Program-made: the position numbers and the translations under genes | The notes under the pieces: generated by a model | The model's database searches: none | Seen by the model: only the letters and a program-made list of their open reading frames with translations | Told to the model about the DNA's origin: nothing | Assembly: GCF_001540865.1 (NCBI RefSeq) | Contig: NC_033628.1 | Coordinates: 1,054,001-1,118,000, forward strand | DNA from: Ananas comosus | Taxonomy: Eukaryota; Streptophyta; Magnoliopsida; Poales; Bromeliaceae | Reading direction: 5' to 3' | Length of the DNA stretch: 64,000 nt | Shown here: positions 1 through 11,800 of the stretch, one piece after another | How the letters are laid out: each line of letters starts with the position of its first letter | Numbering within the stretch: the first letter of the stretch is position 1

Positions 1-300
1 TTTCACCAAAATAAATGGCAAAATATATCAAATAAACCATGTAACTATATTTTTTTAATAGCTTAAACTTTTATAGATCAAATCAATTTTTAAAGTACTA
101 CTTAGTACTTCTCATAAATCAAAATTAGTGAGTCATATTGCATGCAGTAAGAATGAAATGATTATTTTGTAAATGAAATATTAACCCAAAAAACAGTGAA
201 ATAGCAAAATCCCATATTGTAATTGGGCCACTCCTAGAATTACTAGATATTTTAGTTGGGCTAGCTTTTGGGCCCAACCTGGTCCAGCCCATTATGAGCA

Positions 301-334
<34 letters not shown>

Positions 335-593
335 TTCTTCTTAAGAAATTACATCACATATTCGAATGATGAGTTTCATAAAAGGTAATTAGATAGAATG
401 AAGTTGGATTAATTTACTAACCAATCTGATCACCTGATCTCAGCTAAACTTCACCTCTTTCTATAATTTTAGATACCTTTTTTCTGTTTTTAATTTTGGA
501 TCAATTTTTGGTACTTTTGTCTCTTAGATCATGGTTGTTGTTCGATTCTTAGTTCAACCAATCTAAATATTTTGACATTTTCATTGCTACTCT

Positions 594-900
594 CACTACA
601 ACAAAAATGATGTATAATGATATTTTTAAATGTCGGTATAGATCAAAAAAAGTACTGTTGGTTAAATTACCGACACTTTTTAAAAGTGTTGCTATATGTG
701 AGGTCGCTATAGGTAGGGCCGTCTTGATATTTGGAACTCACTCCTCCAGCAACTTGTGGCGGAAGGATACGTGGCGATCGTAACCCTCTACGATCCCTGT
801 GAGATCCTCGTGGCCAAACTCCAGTTGTTGAAAACCTACCTCGTCAGCTACGACGGCGGAAAAGGAGAAGGCGAGATGGTGATCATTTTTTCTTTTTTTT
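594..900 (+). mobile_element. CACTA (En/Spm)-type terminus with a short coding-like fragment
   Basis: A CACTACAACAAAAATG end starts at 594. It is followed by subterminal copies of a motif of the type ACCGACACTTTTTAAAAGTG (about 671-690), with partial inverted copies nearby. This is the architecture of plant CACTA transposon ends. Immediately inside, 720-880 is distinctly GC-richer than its surroundings and reads open in one + frame for about 50 codons, without an obvious start. I do not recognise that peptide. No matching opposite terminus (TGTAGTG preceded by T-rich sequence) was found nearby, so the element is probably truncated or solo. Confidence 0.5.
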
Positions 901-1370
901 TTCTTTTTTATTTGTAATCGGGTTGAGTAGGCTGGGTGTGATTGGTTGAGTAGAGCAATTTTTTATTTTTGATTGAATTGAGCTTTATATTTAGACCTTA
1001 ATAAATTTTTTTAAAAAATTTTGGTATAAATGGGACACTTATATAAAAATGTTTCAAAAATATGTCATTATAATCTAATTCTGTTATAGTTTCTTTGCTT
1101 TTACTCTCTAAGTACCACACATGAATGACAAAGTTAAAATATTTTGTATTATTTAAATCTTATCGTGCTACATTTTGTTCATATCTTATCTTTCCATTTA
1201 TCAAAATGAAACCCAAATTAATGTTTTTTTTTGTTTTTGAACCAAAAAAAATGGCCTATATATTTTGTCATCTAAACCTTTTTATGGATTCTTCTCCTTG
1301 GATAAGAAGAGAGAACATGCCCCTTTGGCCCTTTGTGATTCTTGGTGCTCACATTTTCAATCAATTAATT

Positions 1371-1529
1371 TAAATTTGACACAAATTTAAAATTAATTGA
1401 TTGATTGAAACAACCACATAGTACTCCACAAATTGACATATTCTTCTACATTTAAATTTGACACAAATTTAAAATTAATTGATTGATTGAAACAACCACA
1501 TAGTACTCCACAAATTGACATATTCTTCT
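1371..1529. repeat. 82-bp tandem direct duplication containing a hairpin
   Basis: About 77 bp beginning TAAATTTGACACAAATTT at 1371 recur almost perfectly at 1453, giving a period of 82. At the left edge TTTCAATCAATTAATTTAAATTT (about 1356-1378) faces its inverted complement (about 1383-1410) across a short loop, so a stable hairpin can form. The region is AT-rich and non-coding. Confidence 0.8.
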
Positions 1530-2130
1530 TGGAAAACTACAGATAAAAAAATAGAATATAAATTCTAATGCTAATTGATGGTAATTATTGCCTTATCCAC
1601 CTCAAATGACACCAAGATATTTCAAAAGATCCCTTATGGACATTAAAAGATGGTAACGCGCAAACGACTTATCAAACTTCTTAATTAGTGTAAAAATGTA
1701 ATCTTCAAAGATATTTATTCGTAATTATTTAATATGATAGTCAGAGTAGATGGTTCTGAATTTAATATTTATTTTGAAACAATCAACTGTTTAACAAAGA
1801 TAACGGGACTTCGAAATTATTATATTAAATTCTATTGAAGTAATATGTTGAAATAAAAAATCTTCATGGGTTTTTTATGTGCTAATGATGGTGATTAATT
1901 AAGATGCATTGATTAAGAGTGGAGTATAACCATAATAGAAGATGGATTATCTCTTAATCAAAACATTACTTAATCCCTTAAATGATGGATCTACAATATA
2001 TTTAGGACGCTTATTACAGAAACTTATCTTTCATTTATATAGTCAATTTTTAATTATTGTATTATATAATTCCTCCGATTTTCGCACCAATTAAAGTTTT
2101 TGGAGAGAAAAATAATACGCTTTCATTCTT

Positions 2131-2240
2131 GTTTTAAAAAATTAAATTTAGCTAGAAATGTAAAATAACCATGTTTCAAACTTAGGATCTCAAATACTAA
2201 CCATTAAACTCTTTACCACCTACGTTAAGAACAGTCGGTA
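2131..2240 (-). mobile_element. Degenerate tRNA-like SINE copy
   Basis: On the minus strand this resembles the copies at 19435-19583 and 60869-61017: a tail near the CAGCTAAG/TTAGCTAG motif, a degenerate B-box region, and an AGTCGGT-type end. The B box is mutated here, so the assignment rests on similarity to the better copies. Confidence 0.35.
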
Positions 2241-2916
2241 CTCGGTAGTATCAATTAAAGTTACAGTTTGCGAATCAATTAATTGGGAGTTATCTAAAGA
2301 GTTGTAATTAAATATCGGAAAGTAATTATCGCAAACTTAAGTTCAAAAAATTGAATAATAAAGTTCAAGTTATTGTTACTTAAATGATAATCCACTATGG
2401 CATAAAATAACTCTTTTCCAAATATTAATTTCCTATCATACCATGCTAAATCCATCCCAACCCATGAGCCATATAAATCTATGTTAATACATCAATCATC
2501 AATCATATATATGAATTGAAAGTTTTCAATCATGTTAATTATTCTTATGAAAAGTTGATGTGAGTGTTTGTGATTTAAAAAAACTATCTTTTTTTATTTA
2601 CAATATTGTACTATTTTATTTGCTTATGAATCAATACATTGCACTATTAAATAATTTTTATTTGTTATTGCAAATTACTCTTTAATTAAGTATTATTAAA
2701 TTATTATTTTTTCAACAAATTTATTATTTTAGATTGAATAATTAAAAATATCTCGAATTAAATAATTAAAAATATGTCGAATTAAATAATCAATAATTAT
2801 ATCCAAGTGGTTTTTGACCGAACCTTTTCCACACCACTTTTCCAATTTACTACTCAACTTAACTCGGATAGAGTCAAGTGGTGTATGGACCACAAGAAAT
2901 ATTCGCGTATTTAACA

Positions 2917-3695
2917 TGCACCCGGTGCACCGTACATTTTGCCCACAAAATCCTAATGTATTAGTACAACGTTTCAAAAAGGATTTTAAATTTATAAATT
3001 TTGTCTATAATATTTAAGCATGTAATGTAGATTTGTTTTGATTAATTTCAAAATACATAGTAAAATATTATGTCGATTCACGGATACATTAATAACATTA
3101 TAAAATATACTACATACGAGATCAAAGCATTTTCTATTATATGCACACTCTCTAAATACCGTAGAGTATATGAATTGAATTAGATTTTGATTTTATTATA
3201 CGATAAAATTAATTCCATTAGCCTCCAATTTAGCATATTTTTATGACTAAAATACAGAAAACTTCTTGTAAGTACTTGTTTTTTTTTTATTTTTTCTCTC
3301 TTATTTTTAAAAACTTACAATTTTGCTTTCTTAAAATTTCAGAAATATTTTTAGAAAAGTACGATGTTAATGGGGAGGACAAAATGATTAAATTATTCTT
3401 ATTTGTTCTATAAGAAAAAAATAAATTTTAACCTATGTTTATCATTTTGAAAGATATTTTCAGTATAAATTATAAAAAAATTAGCGAAATAATGATGAAA
3501 TCTTGCAAAATGCAAAAAATTAAAATATTGAGATGGATAAAAAATAAATTTTATATCATTGAGCCTATTTTTATTTTGTCATTACATTTTACTGGCCACA
3601 TAATTTATTTATATATTATAGACAATTGCACTGCAAAAAAGAAAATCATAAGCATTAAAGTGCGGTGCATGAGATGGACAAATACACCGGGTGTA
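2917..3695. mobile_element. Possible MITE bounded by inverted TRCACCCGGTGYA motifs
   Basis: TGCACCCGGTGCA at 2917-2929 faces TACACCGGGTGTA at 3683-3695. The next bases also carry similar GTGCACCGTAC / GTGCGGTGCATG blocks in inverted orientation. The interior is AT-rich and non-coding. The motif is itself palindromic and I see no convincing target-site duplication, so this is tentative. Confidence 0.3.
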
Positions 3696-3837
3696 CTGAT
3701 AAACTTCCGAGTGTCGTTGGTGCGCCGGGGGGATAATTTCGGGTACGTTTTCGGGTAAGCGTTCCACGCGGGCAGCGACCGTTCCGCGTTCCGACAAAAA
3801 CCGTCACCGGTTTCCGACCACGCGGCGAAGCGACTAC

Positions 3838-3932
3838 ATCTCCTCTCTCTCTCTCTCTCTCTCTTCTTTCTCTCTCTATCTCTTTCCTTTCTCTCTCCTA
3901 AACACGTGAAGCACCCTCTCCTCTACTTGGTT

Positions 3933-3964
<32 letters not shown>

Positions 3965-3975
3965 TCTCTCTCTCC
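3838..3975. repeat. CT microsatellites
   Basis: Two long (CT)n tracts (about 3842-3875 and 3931-3974) lie upstream of the DUF789 gene. Pyrimidine tracts like this are common in plant promoters and 5' leaders. A short TTATATG tandem array follows at about 4062-4100 and a (GT)n run at about 4290-4311, just before the start codon. Confidence 0.8.
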
Positions 3976-4279
3976 ATTATTCCTCTTCTCTACACGCTAT
4001 TCTCGTTCTCGGGGGCTTATTCTCGGGTGGATAAGTGTAGGAGCGAGGCGAATAAGGAGGGATATGTTATATGTTATATGTTATATGTTATATGTGTTCG
4101 TATACATGTAATACATGCGCATATATCGCATTAATGGAGTAAAGGAGGGGCCTTTCCATTTTTAGGTGGTGCGGAGAATCACATCCTTCTCGCTTTTTGG
4201 ACTAAGAGCAGAGCACGGAATAACTATTCCGCCCCCCCTCTTATTCTTATTCCCCTTCTCTTTTTGCGTAAAAATTGGG

Positions 4280-4313
<34 letters not shown>

Positions 4314-4319
4314 AGAGAG

Positions 4320-6170
4320 ATGGGGAATAAGTATGAAGGGAGATCAAATTTGCAATCGTTTTTGGATTGCATCACTCCTGCTGTGGAAACCCATTTCCTC
4401 CCCAAGGTGATTTTTTTCCCCTCAAAATCCTTTTTTTTTTATGATTTGTATCTGGATTTTACGAAAAGGTGTTAATTTTTTCACCTGGAATTATTGATGA
4501 GTGTTTATGATTGGGGTTTGGCGCACACTTATTGCATTTGCAGGTTCCTCTTTCAATTATTATGTATGATATGTAGTAGTAACCTATTCCCTTACTTTTA
4601 TTGGAGAAGCATAGATGTGTTTGAATTATGCAAACATGGTTGTTACCTTCTAAATTTATGTTTTTTCTTTTTTTTTGTTTAAGAAATCATCATTCCCCTG
4701 TGAACTGAATGGTAGCTCCTCATAGATTTGGTTATGTTGGATCATTTGAATGCAGCAGCCATGCTTTCGCACATCGAAAGTTCGTTGGCGAACCGCAGAA
4801 TCAGATACTATTGGGTGCTTCAGCCTTGCGGAGCTCTGGGAACAGTACTATGAGTGGAGTGCCTACGGCGCCGGCACCGCCGTGCGCCTCCCTAACGGAG
4901 AAAAAGTAGTCCAATACTACGTGCCGTACCTATCCGGCATCCAATTGTACACCGAGAAAGCGTTTACTGCGTCGAGGTTGTCGATTAGATCCCGCTAGTT
5001 CACGCATTTGATCCCCCCGGTAGAACAATTGATTAGAACTTTTCTGCTCTTTCGTGTAGGAGTTTTAATGGAGATAGCGGTGCCGATTATTGGAGCGATG
5101 ATGACGACAACGCCGAGAAAGAGAGGCTGTCGAGGTCGTGGAGTGCGGTTTCTGAGGACTCGGGCTTTAGCTACGAGGGTTCATGGGTGAATCGGAAACG
5201 GCCCGGGCACCTGTACTTTGAGTTCTTTGAGATTTGCTCTCCTTATGGGAGGATTCCGTTTGTCGACAAGGTTACCATTTGTCGATAACGATTGCTTCGA
5301 GATTTTCGTCCGAATTCATCCTCTACGGCTAAAATATTTCTAATTTTTCTGATTGCTGAATGTTTGGTTCCTCAGATATATGAATTAGCTCAGAACTTTC
5401 CTGGACTGACGGTTCTTACGAGCGCCGAGCTTTCGCCCGCTAGTTGGATGTCGGTTGCGTGGTATGCTTATATTATTGTTAAGAAATAACAACGGCATTA
5501 GAGTCGATTGTTCGGTCTATAACATAGCCGATACTTGTGTTTACATTGTAGTACTTCTCGGCAAAATAGAGTATTCATTCTATCTAGTTCTCTCATTTTC
5601 GCTCCTCTTTTGTTGATCAGGTACCCGATTTATCATATTCCGACCGTGCACACTGTGAGGGACTTGTCCGCGTGCTTTTTGACTTATCATAGCATTTCCT
5701 CATTGTTTCAAGGTTAAGTTTCTTTTACCATATATTTTCGGAGGTTTTGTAGAGACATTAATCACCACATCATAATTCATGGAATGCAATTCGATTATAC
5801 GATCATGTCTCAGAAACTGCAATCGAGCTATAAGAAGAAGCCGTCTCGGATAATCGCAATCCATTATTCTTTTTTTCTGAATCTGACGATAGCAGTGCTC
5901 TTTGCAGAGAATACAGCTGAGAGCGTCGGGAAAGGTTTATGCCGCGCCAACGGGGAAGAAACCGGAACTAGACCAGATGAGAAGGGTGCCAGGTTTTCGC
6001 TCCCTCCGTTCGGGCTCGCGACTTATAAGACGCAGGGGAGCCTCTGGAACAATCCGGAAACCGGAGATAACAAGAGGATGGTCTCCCTCTTTAGCGCCGC
6101 AGATTCCTGGCTAAAGCAACTGGGAGTCCAACACCATGACTTCAACTATTTCATTACTCACCCCATCTGA
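4320..6170 (+). CDS. DUF789 family protein, 319 aa, 6 exons
   Basis: Plant-specific DUF789 protein of unknown biochemical function. Exons are 4320-4406, 4756-4976, 5060-5270, 5376-5461, 5621-5712 and 5908-6170; all introns are GT-AG and the phases join without a stop. The start is the ATG at 4320, opening with the family's typical SNLQSFLDCITPAV segment. Other family blocks are LAELWEQYYEWSAYGAG, VVQYYVPYLSGIQLY, an acidic serine-rich stretch (WSDDDDNAEKE), a LYFEFFE...PYGRIPFVDKI block and the conserved WYPIYHIPT block. A charged variable region precedes the C-terminal LPPFGLATYKTQGSLWNN block and a final SWLKQLGVQHHDFNYFITHP-like tail. There is no signal peptide or membrane segment, so it is probably soluble. 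The next gene (WAT1 type) is convergent. The family is certain; the function is unknown. Confidence 0.93.
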
Positions 6171-7226
6171 ATCGAAATATAATAATACAGTTTGTTTTAG
6201 TCGCGTAATCTTCGAGTCCGAATAAGTACTTTTTATGCGGGGAATCACAAACCTTGTTGATTTCCGTAAGCTAAATTGGTTTTATTTATGGAGTCTGAAG
6301 AGTAGAAACAAACTTTTGTTCAGAGCTTTTCAGTTTGTGTGTAGTTATTTCCGTAAAGCCGGATTTTCTGGGCAAATTTGGTGAAGGGAACTCTAACTTG
6401 TACATAAAAATGTTGAGAATATGTTAATTTCCTTTTCCTTGTGGAGGTGATTTCATGGTTTGATTTTATAAATTTGCTGAGCCTCTGAGTGGTATTTCTA
6501 TCTTCTTTTTTAAAAAAAATTTGCTCAAGCAGATGTTTATTTTTTAACTGCAAAATTCTTTAATTATTCTGTTAGTTCAAAACAAGCACCAAATTGTTCT
6601 CAGAAAAGAGTAAATTATTAAAATTACAAGAGAAAAGGGATTATTATTAATGTTTAAATAGCACAAAAAAGAGGAGATTTGATTTGTCTCTGAATCTCAT
6701 AATGAAAGGAGAGATCAGTTGCTTTCAAATATCACCAACGCACCACCACCAGTTTTGAAATTTAGGGGGCAAAATTGAGACTGAAAATGACATTTTGCAA
6801 AAGGGAATTGATGTCCCAATCAAACTTCATGATTAAAAAAAAAAAAATCTGAATTAAATCAAAATCAAAATCAAAATCAAAATATAAAATTTTACAAACT
6901 AAAAATAGTTTAGTTTAAAGCGGAAATGACTAAATTCTTACAAATAAAATTGCGAGTGCAAAGTCAAAATTCATGTCTATCTCATGATTTTCAAAATTTT
7001 CATCTTAAACATACACCCTCATTCCAATAATTTGCACATGATTTTCATATATCGTATCATCACTAATCAAAAGTACAAGCATTCTATATGGAAAGAGGCC
7101 AAATTGGAAGAAAAAAAGAAAAAGAAAGAAAGAAAAAAGGTTAGGGCCTAAAGTAATACTAGAGTAAGCCGTAAGGACCAATGGTGCAATTTAACACTAA
7201 ACAAACAATAAAGTTACAGCATCTTT
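6171..7226. other. 3' flank of the DUF789 gene, AT-rich spacer
   Basis: This presumably holds the DUF789 3'UTR (first 200-300 bp) and then spacer. It contains A-rich simple sequence near 6835-6890 (repeated AAAATC units) and near 7110-7140. I see no gene here. Confidence 0.5.
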
Positions 7227-7227
7227 A

Positions 7228-7238
7228 GTCCCACATCG
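7228..7238 (+). promoter_or_regulatory. Upstream sequence element (USE) of a plant snRNA-type pol III promoter
   Basis: GTCCCACATCG matches the plant USE consensus RTCCCACATCG exactly. This element drives plant U-snRNA, U6 and 7SL genes. It ends 23 nt before the TATA box at 7262, the short spacing typical of pol III rather than pol II snRNA promoters. Confidence 0.9.
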
Positions 7239-7261
7239 GCTAAATACTTGAACAATGCTTC

Positions 7262-7269
7262 TTTAAATA
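7262..7269 (+). promoter_or_regulatory. TATA element of the 7SL RNA promoter
   Basis: TTTAAATA lies 23 nt after the USE and about 23 nt before the predicted 7SL 5' end (GCCGAG at 7292). Both spacings agree with plant USE/TATA pol III promoters. Confidence 0.85.
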
Positions 7270-7291
7270 CGGCAATCGAGGGAACCTCAAC

Positions 7292-7600
7292 GCCGAGTTC
7301 AGTAGCGTGAGCTTGTAACCCGAGCGGGGGCACATGGATGGGTTCGGACATTGGGTTATGCGGGTCGGATCTGGGTGCGCCGGTGCGATTTGTTGGCTCG
7401 CCCGATCCAAGTTGGGTAGTGGGCCACGTGGCTCTTGCGAAGGCAGGATGCCACGTGGCACCTAGAGTGGAGGGCAAAGCGTGAGGCTGGTTTCACAGAG
7501 CAGCGATTACCTCCCGCTCCTAACGGTGGGCGGATAACGGGCCGCTGCTCCGCGTACCCGCTATGATCCAGCCCCGTACCGCAAATGGACGGCCCATCTT
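7292..7600 (+). ncRNA. 7SL: 7SL (signal recognition particle) RNA gene
   Basis: This is the RNA scaffold of the signal recognition particle, which pauses translation and docks ribosomes at the ER. The 5' end GCCGAGTTCAGTAGCG and the following TTGTAACCCGAGCGGGGGCA match the Alu-domain start of plant 7SL. The S domain carries the characteristic GGTTTCACAGAGCAGCGA (about 7488-7508) and a CCTCCCGCTCCTAACGGTGGGCGGATAACGG block (about 7510-7540) with its self-complementary CCGC/GCGG arms. The 3' end has a CCGT/ACGG stem and then a T6 run (7599-7604), a pol III terminator. The length of about 305-310 nt is normal for plants. Together with an exact USE and correctly spaced TATA this looks like a functional gene. 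Open frames across it on the minus strand are shadows. Precise ends are inferred. Confidence 0.92.
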
Positions 7601-7604
7601 TTTT
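7599..7604 (+). terminator. Pol III T-run terminator of 7SL
   Basis: Six consecutive T residues follow directly on the final stem of the 7SL RNA, followed by GCC and a further long T run at about 7616-7633. Confidence 0.8.
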
Positions 7605-7861
7605 GCCATTTTCGTTTTTTTTTTTTTTTTTTTGGTTTTGGTTTAAGAATGGGCCCCAATTTCATTTCATAGGCACCATTTTTGTTTAGAAAGCAGGGCC
7701 CCAATTTCAATTTCGTGGGCACCACAGTCGCTTTGGCCCAAAACCCACGAAGAAGCGTGTTTTGTGTCGCGACGTGGTGGGCCTTCGAGAAAAAGACATC
7801 GAATCCGTGTCAATTTGGCATTTTAAAAGTAGGTTTATCTAACGTTATTAGGCAAGACACT

Positions 7862-8101
7862 CTCCCGCTCCTAACGGTGGACGGATAACGGGCTGCTGCT
7901 CCGCGCACCCGCTATGACCCAGCCCTGTACGGCAAATGGACAGGCTATCCTTTTTTGCCATTTTTGGGTTTTTTTTGTTGCTTAAAATGGGCCCCAATTT
8001 CAATTTTCATGGGCACCACAGTCGCTTTGGCCCAAAACCCACGAAGGGGCGCATTTTGTCTCGCCGTGCGGGCTATTCGAGAAAAAGACATCAAACCCGT
8101 G
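7862..8101 (+). pseudogene. Partial tandem copy of the 7SL 3' region and its downstream flank
   Basis: CTCCCGCTCCTAACGGTGG at 7862 repeats 7511 onward, and the match continues through the 7SL 3' end and its T6 run (about 7951-7956). It then runs through downstream flank shared with 7630-7809 (GGGCCCCAATTTC, GGGCACCACAGTCGCTTTGG, GAAAAAGACATC). The copy lacks the 7SL promoter, Alu domain and upstream S domain, so it cannot make full-length RNA. One stem position differs from the first copy by a compensatory change (C-G at 7575/7591 versus T-A at 7926/7942). An internal stretch of the first flank is missing here, so the copies have drifted. Confidence 0.85.
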
Positions 8102-8879
8102 ACAGTAATAAAGTATATCATAACCAACTCAATGTGACATAATGTACAAAATCTCTCATTGTTTTTTTTCTTTTTTTCTTTTTTTCCGCATGAAACGTAA
8201 TCATTTCGCAATCCCTAGTTTGATAATACGATGATTAAAAGCACTGATTTTATACTTTAAAGAGATCTAAAAAATTGGAAAGTGTTTTCAATCTCTCTCC
8301 TCTAATGCTATAAAAGAATAAAAGAATCATTCTGCAGTAGTTAGTTGAAAAGAAAAAAAAAAACAAAACATTCTGCAGTAGTTAAAAGAGTAAAAAAAGA
8401 AGGGGTTTCATCCATTTCCTGCTTGAAATATGTAGTAGGCCCACAAGGTTTGATGAACTGATATGGCTCCAATTTACAACAGAAGCTATAATTCATGCAC
8501 CATTAATAAAACTATTCATACAGTTGCTGTACTGTATCAAAAAAGCTTTTTAAAGTGTCGTCGAAAAACCATGTCCCGATTCGCAAGAAGCGTTACATCA
8601 GCAGTTGCTAGCTTCTTAAGCATAATATATACAAACAAAACTTTGTACAGTAGCTGAGTTCAATTAACTGGTTTTTCGTATAAAGGAAGGCTAAATCATC
8701 ATGGCTTCGACACTTAAAATGGGAAAAGACCAGCGTTCCTCGGATGAAACAGAGCGATGAATCGGTGAATTCCAGTAATCTCCATGATGCTATTTTGTTC
8801 AACTTGTATCAGAAGTATAACCTATGCTCCGTATAATTGCATTGCAAATGTGGCAGCCTCGTCATCACCAGCCATTTTC
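8102..8879. other. Spacer and probable 3'UTR of the WAT1-type gene
   Basis: T-rich and A-rich runs occur near 8160-8185 and 8345-8400. The right half (about 8460-8879) is less AT-rich and lies directly downstream of the minus-strand transporter stop codon, so it is probably its 3'UTR. I see no separate gene. Confidence 0.45.
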
Positions 8880-11800
8880 TCATGCTTCATCACTTAAACT
8901 GCGGTAATTCACCATATAAATAGCTAATAATGTAATTAATGCACCGCCGAGCTGTATAGGCGAGAAAGTCTCACCAAGGTACAAGAACCTGTTCACAAAA
9001 GGAAAAAAGTTACAGGTATCAAATGCATTCGAGGCACATATACATCTTAATAACCAATAACGGTTTTTTTATAAAAAAGTGACTTCTGAGGAAAGGAGAC
9101 CAAAATGAAACGCATTGGTTCGGACTGTGATCTTCGGAACATGATAGGCTTACCCGAAAATTGAAGCAAACATTGGAGTCAAAAATGTGAGGGAGCTAAG
9201 TTTGGTCAAGCTACCTGCATGTGTATTACAGGTATGATTAATCACCACAGCAATCAAGGAAACTAAAATATAGTCTCACACAATAACACGAATTTTAACC
9301 ACTTAATTTATCATTTAATTTCTAAGTAGGTAGCTGAAAGCCTAAAACCGACCGAGCCCCCACAAGCATTCCAATCATTGCGTAATATAAATTCAGAAAT
9401 CCTTATAGTATTATGTAACACAAGTCGCATAATAACATAGAAGAATCTGACCTCTAGTTGCATTATAGAAGTATACACCATAACTGACAGCACTTCCAAA
9501 CACGGAGGTGTAGCAAAGTGCTAATAGATCACTTGAAGTAAGCTCCATCAAATTTCCATTCACTGCAGGATCATGATTAAGGACGGAGATCACCACCAGA
9601 GGGAGTCCGCCAATAATCATGTGCTATTAACAGTAATTACAGAATCAGATAAGTTGCGCGAACCATGTTACATTAAATTAAAGTTAATAAGAAGAGTCGT
9701 AGTAGTATAATCAACAAAAATTGACTACGACAATGAGAGTAAGTTTGAAGCGAAACATATGATCTTTTCCTCATATATTAAATTGAAACTATTGGCACTG
9801 TTCATCCTATCTTATTCCAAACATACCCATCCAGTTGCCATGACAGGATCGGAATATTTAGACACCCAACGAACCATGATGGTCCCAACAGCCATGCTTT
9901 GAGCCGCAAGAAGCATCCACCATTCCCCACTTCCCCATATTGATGAGGTGCTTCCGTCAAAGGAAATTGCCGGGACCTATGGAATGAATGTCCATCATTG
10001 GCATAACAAAAATTAGGTGCACGATAATACATAAATTTGAGAATGAAAGTGTAGCCTATTCTCTTCCAGTTTGTCACAACTTTCTCTAATTTCCAAGATT
10101 ACATCCATCTGAATTTTGAAAAAGTAAAAAAAAAGAAGAAAACAGAAGGGACCTAAAAATCCATAGCAGTGAGGTTCAACCACAGATGGTGTGTTCTGAG
10201 AAAAGTTAGCTTAAGAAGAATACGAATCTTAATAACAGGCTATAGGAATGCATCCCTCAAGAATTATATGCATGCAATAAAACTACCACACTGCACAACA
10301 CATTGATTGATACCATAGAAGTTGACACGTAGTAATGCTGAAAGTCGATACAGGGGATCAAAGAAATTACGCAACAGTGTGCTGTTGACCCATATCAATG
10401 GAGAGCATTTTACAATAAAAGAAGTCGCGATCCCATAAGAAACAACCTCAAGGAGAAGAAGACCAATGACACCCAGCACAAGCCCAGCTGCTCCGATTGC
10501 ACCAATTGATTCTCCAAATAATAGTGCTGCAAGAACTGCAACTGTTAAAGGCTGGGAATCAATGATGACCTGCAATTTGGATTTTCAATATAAAGTCAGA
10601 AAAGTGAAAAATAACCACAAAATGCATTTACACTTTGCCGATATAAATGGTCTAGCGTTCATCATACCAGCTTAAGGCATTTTTAGAAAAAGAGAAGAGT
10701 AACATATTTTGCATAAGATAGGTGAATACCCAAACTGAACAAGATAGAAAAATTAAAGAAGTGTGATACTTCCAGACAAAATTTATGCGCAAGACTCTAT
10801 TGCAGATTACATGACTTTCTGATTCATAGCGAAGCGTACATCAGTTTGTTTAGTAAAGAAAAATATACCATGAATATGTTCCTACAAGATGCAAGGTGTA
10901 AAAAAAAAGGCCTTCTTAGTTTTCAAGTAGCTGCCAACAGCAAAATGGTGCGGTAAAGGTTGAAGAAAATGTTCTATTATGACCATTTGATCACCTTTAC
11001 TGTTCATCATCATTGTATGCGATCCTTGGAACAGCAATATACCAGCAGATGGGAAGAAATACCATATAATGTTAATGTCGCATATTAGTGCACATCAAGA
11101 TATCCATATTCGACTATGTTATAATCCACATTGCACTGCAATCACTAGACAAGTGAGAATTTGATCCCAGATCTTGATGGACAACATGAAAGATCAGCAT
11201 GATGCGTGTAAATTAGCTTCTTAAGACCGACAAAACAATCGTCACTAACTTATCGTTTTGACAATAAAAATTGTTCTTTTCCCTTATTTCGATGTATCAC
11301 ACGAACATATGATTCGAAGTAATATGCAAATGGTTTTGTAGGAAAAGTTGGAAAACCTCATAGATATAGCAAGTAATTAACAATCTTAAACTAGAACCAA
11401 GTAATGCATTGGTTAACTTAAGCATAGAGAGACGGCGATCATACACTTCCCAATCCCGCAGACGTCCTCTGCAAACCCTCAGCGAGAAATCCCTGCCAAT
11501 CCAAGAACCAAACATAGAAGACAATGAGGGTAACCACATTGCTGATATCATAGAAAGAACAATTAATGCCGAACACCTGCAAAGCTTCCTTCTTTTCTAA
11601 CCTGACGAACCCTAGCCCACCTGAAAGCACGCGGCATCCACGACGCCGAAGGCGAGGATCGACGCCCACGCAAGCAACCCCGACGGCTGCTTCCTCCCCC
11701 TGATCGCGGCGAATCCGATAAGAAGCGCTCCGGCGGGGATCAATCGGAAGGCGGAGACGAAGAACGGCCCGGTCTTGGGGATCACCTCCTTCATGGCGAC

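Larger units (their letters stand above)
901..2916. other. AT-rich intergenic DNA, no gene recognised
   Basis: Apart from the 82-bp duplication and a probable SINE-like copy at about 2131-2240, I see no coding signal. The only open frames are short and AT-driven, with no family resemblance. Homopolymer T runs and simple AT-rich sequence predominate. Confidence 0.6.

Noticed and set aside
7214..7477. 87-codon minus-strand open frame
   Set aside because: It lies over the 7SL RNA gene and its promoter on the opposite strand; its length reflects GC content and not coding.
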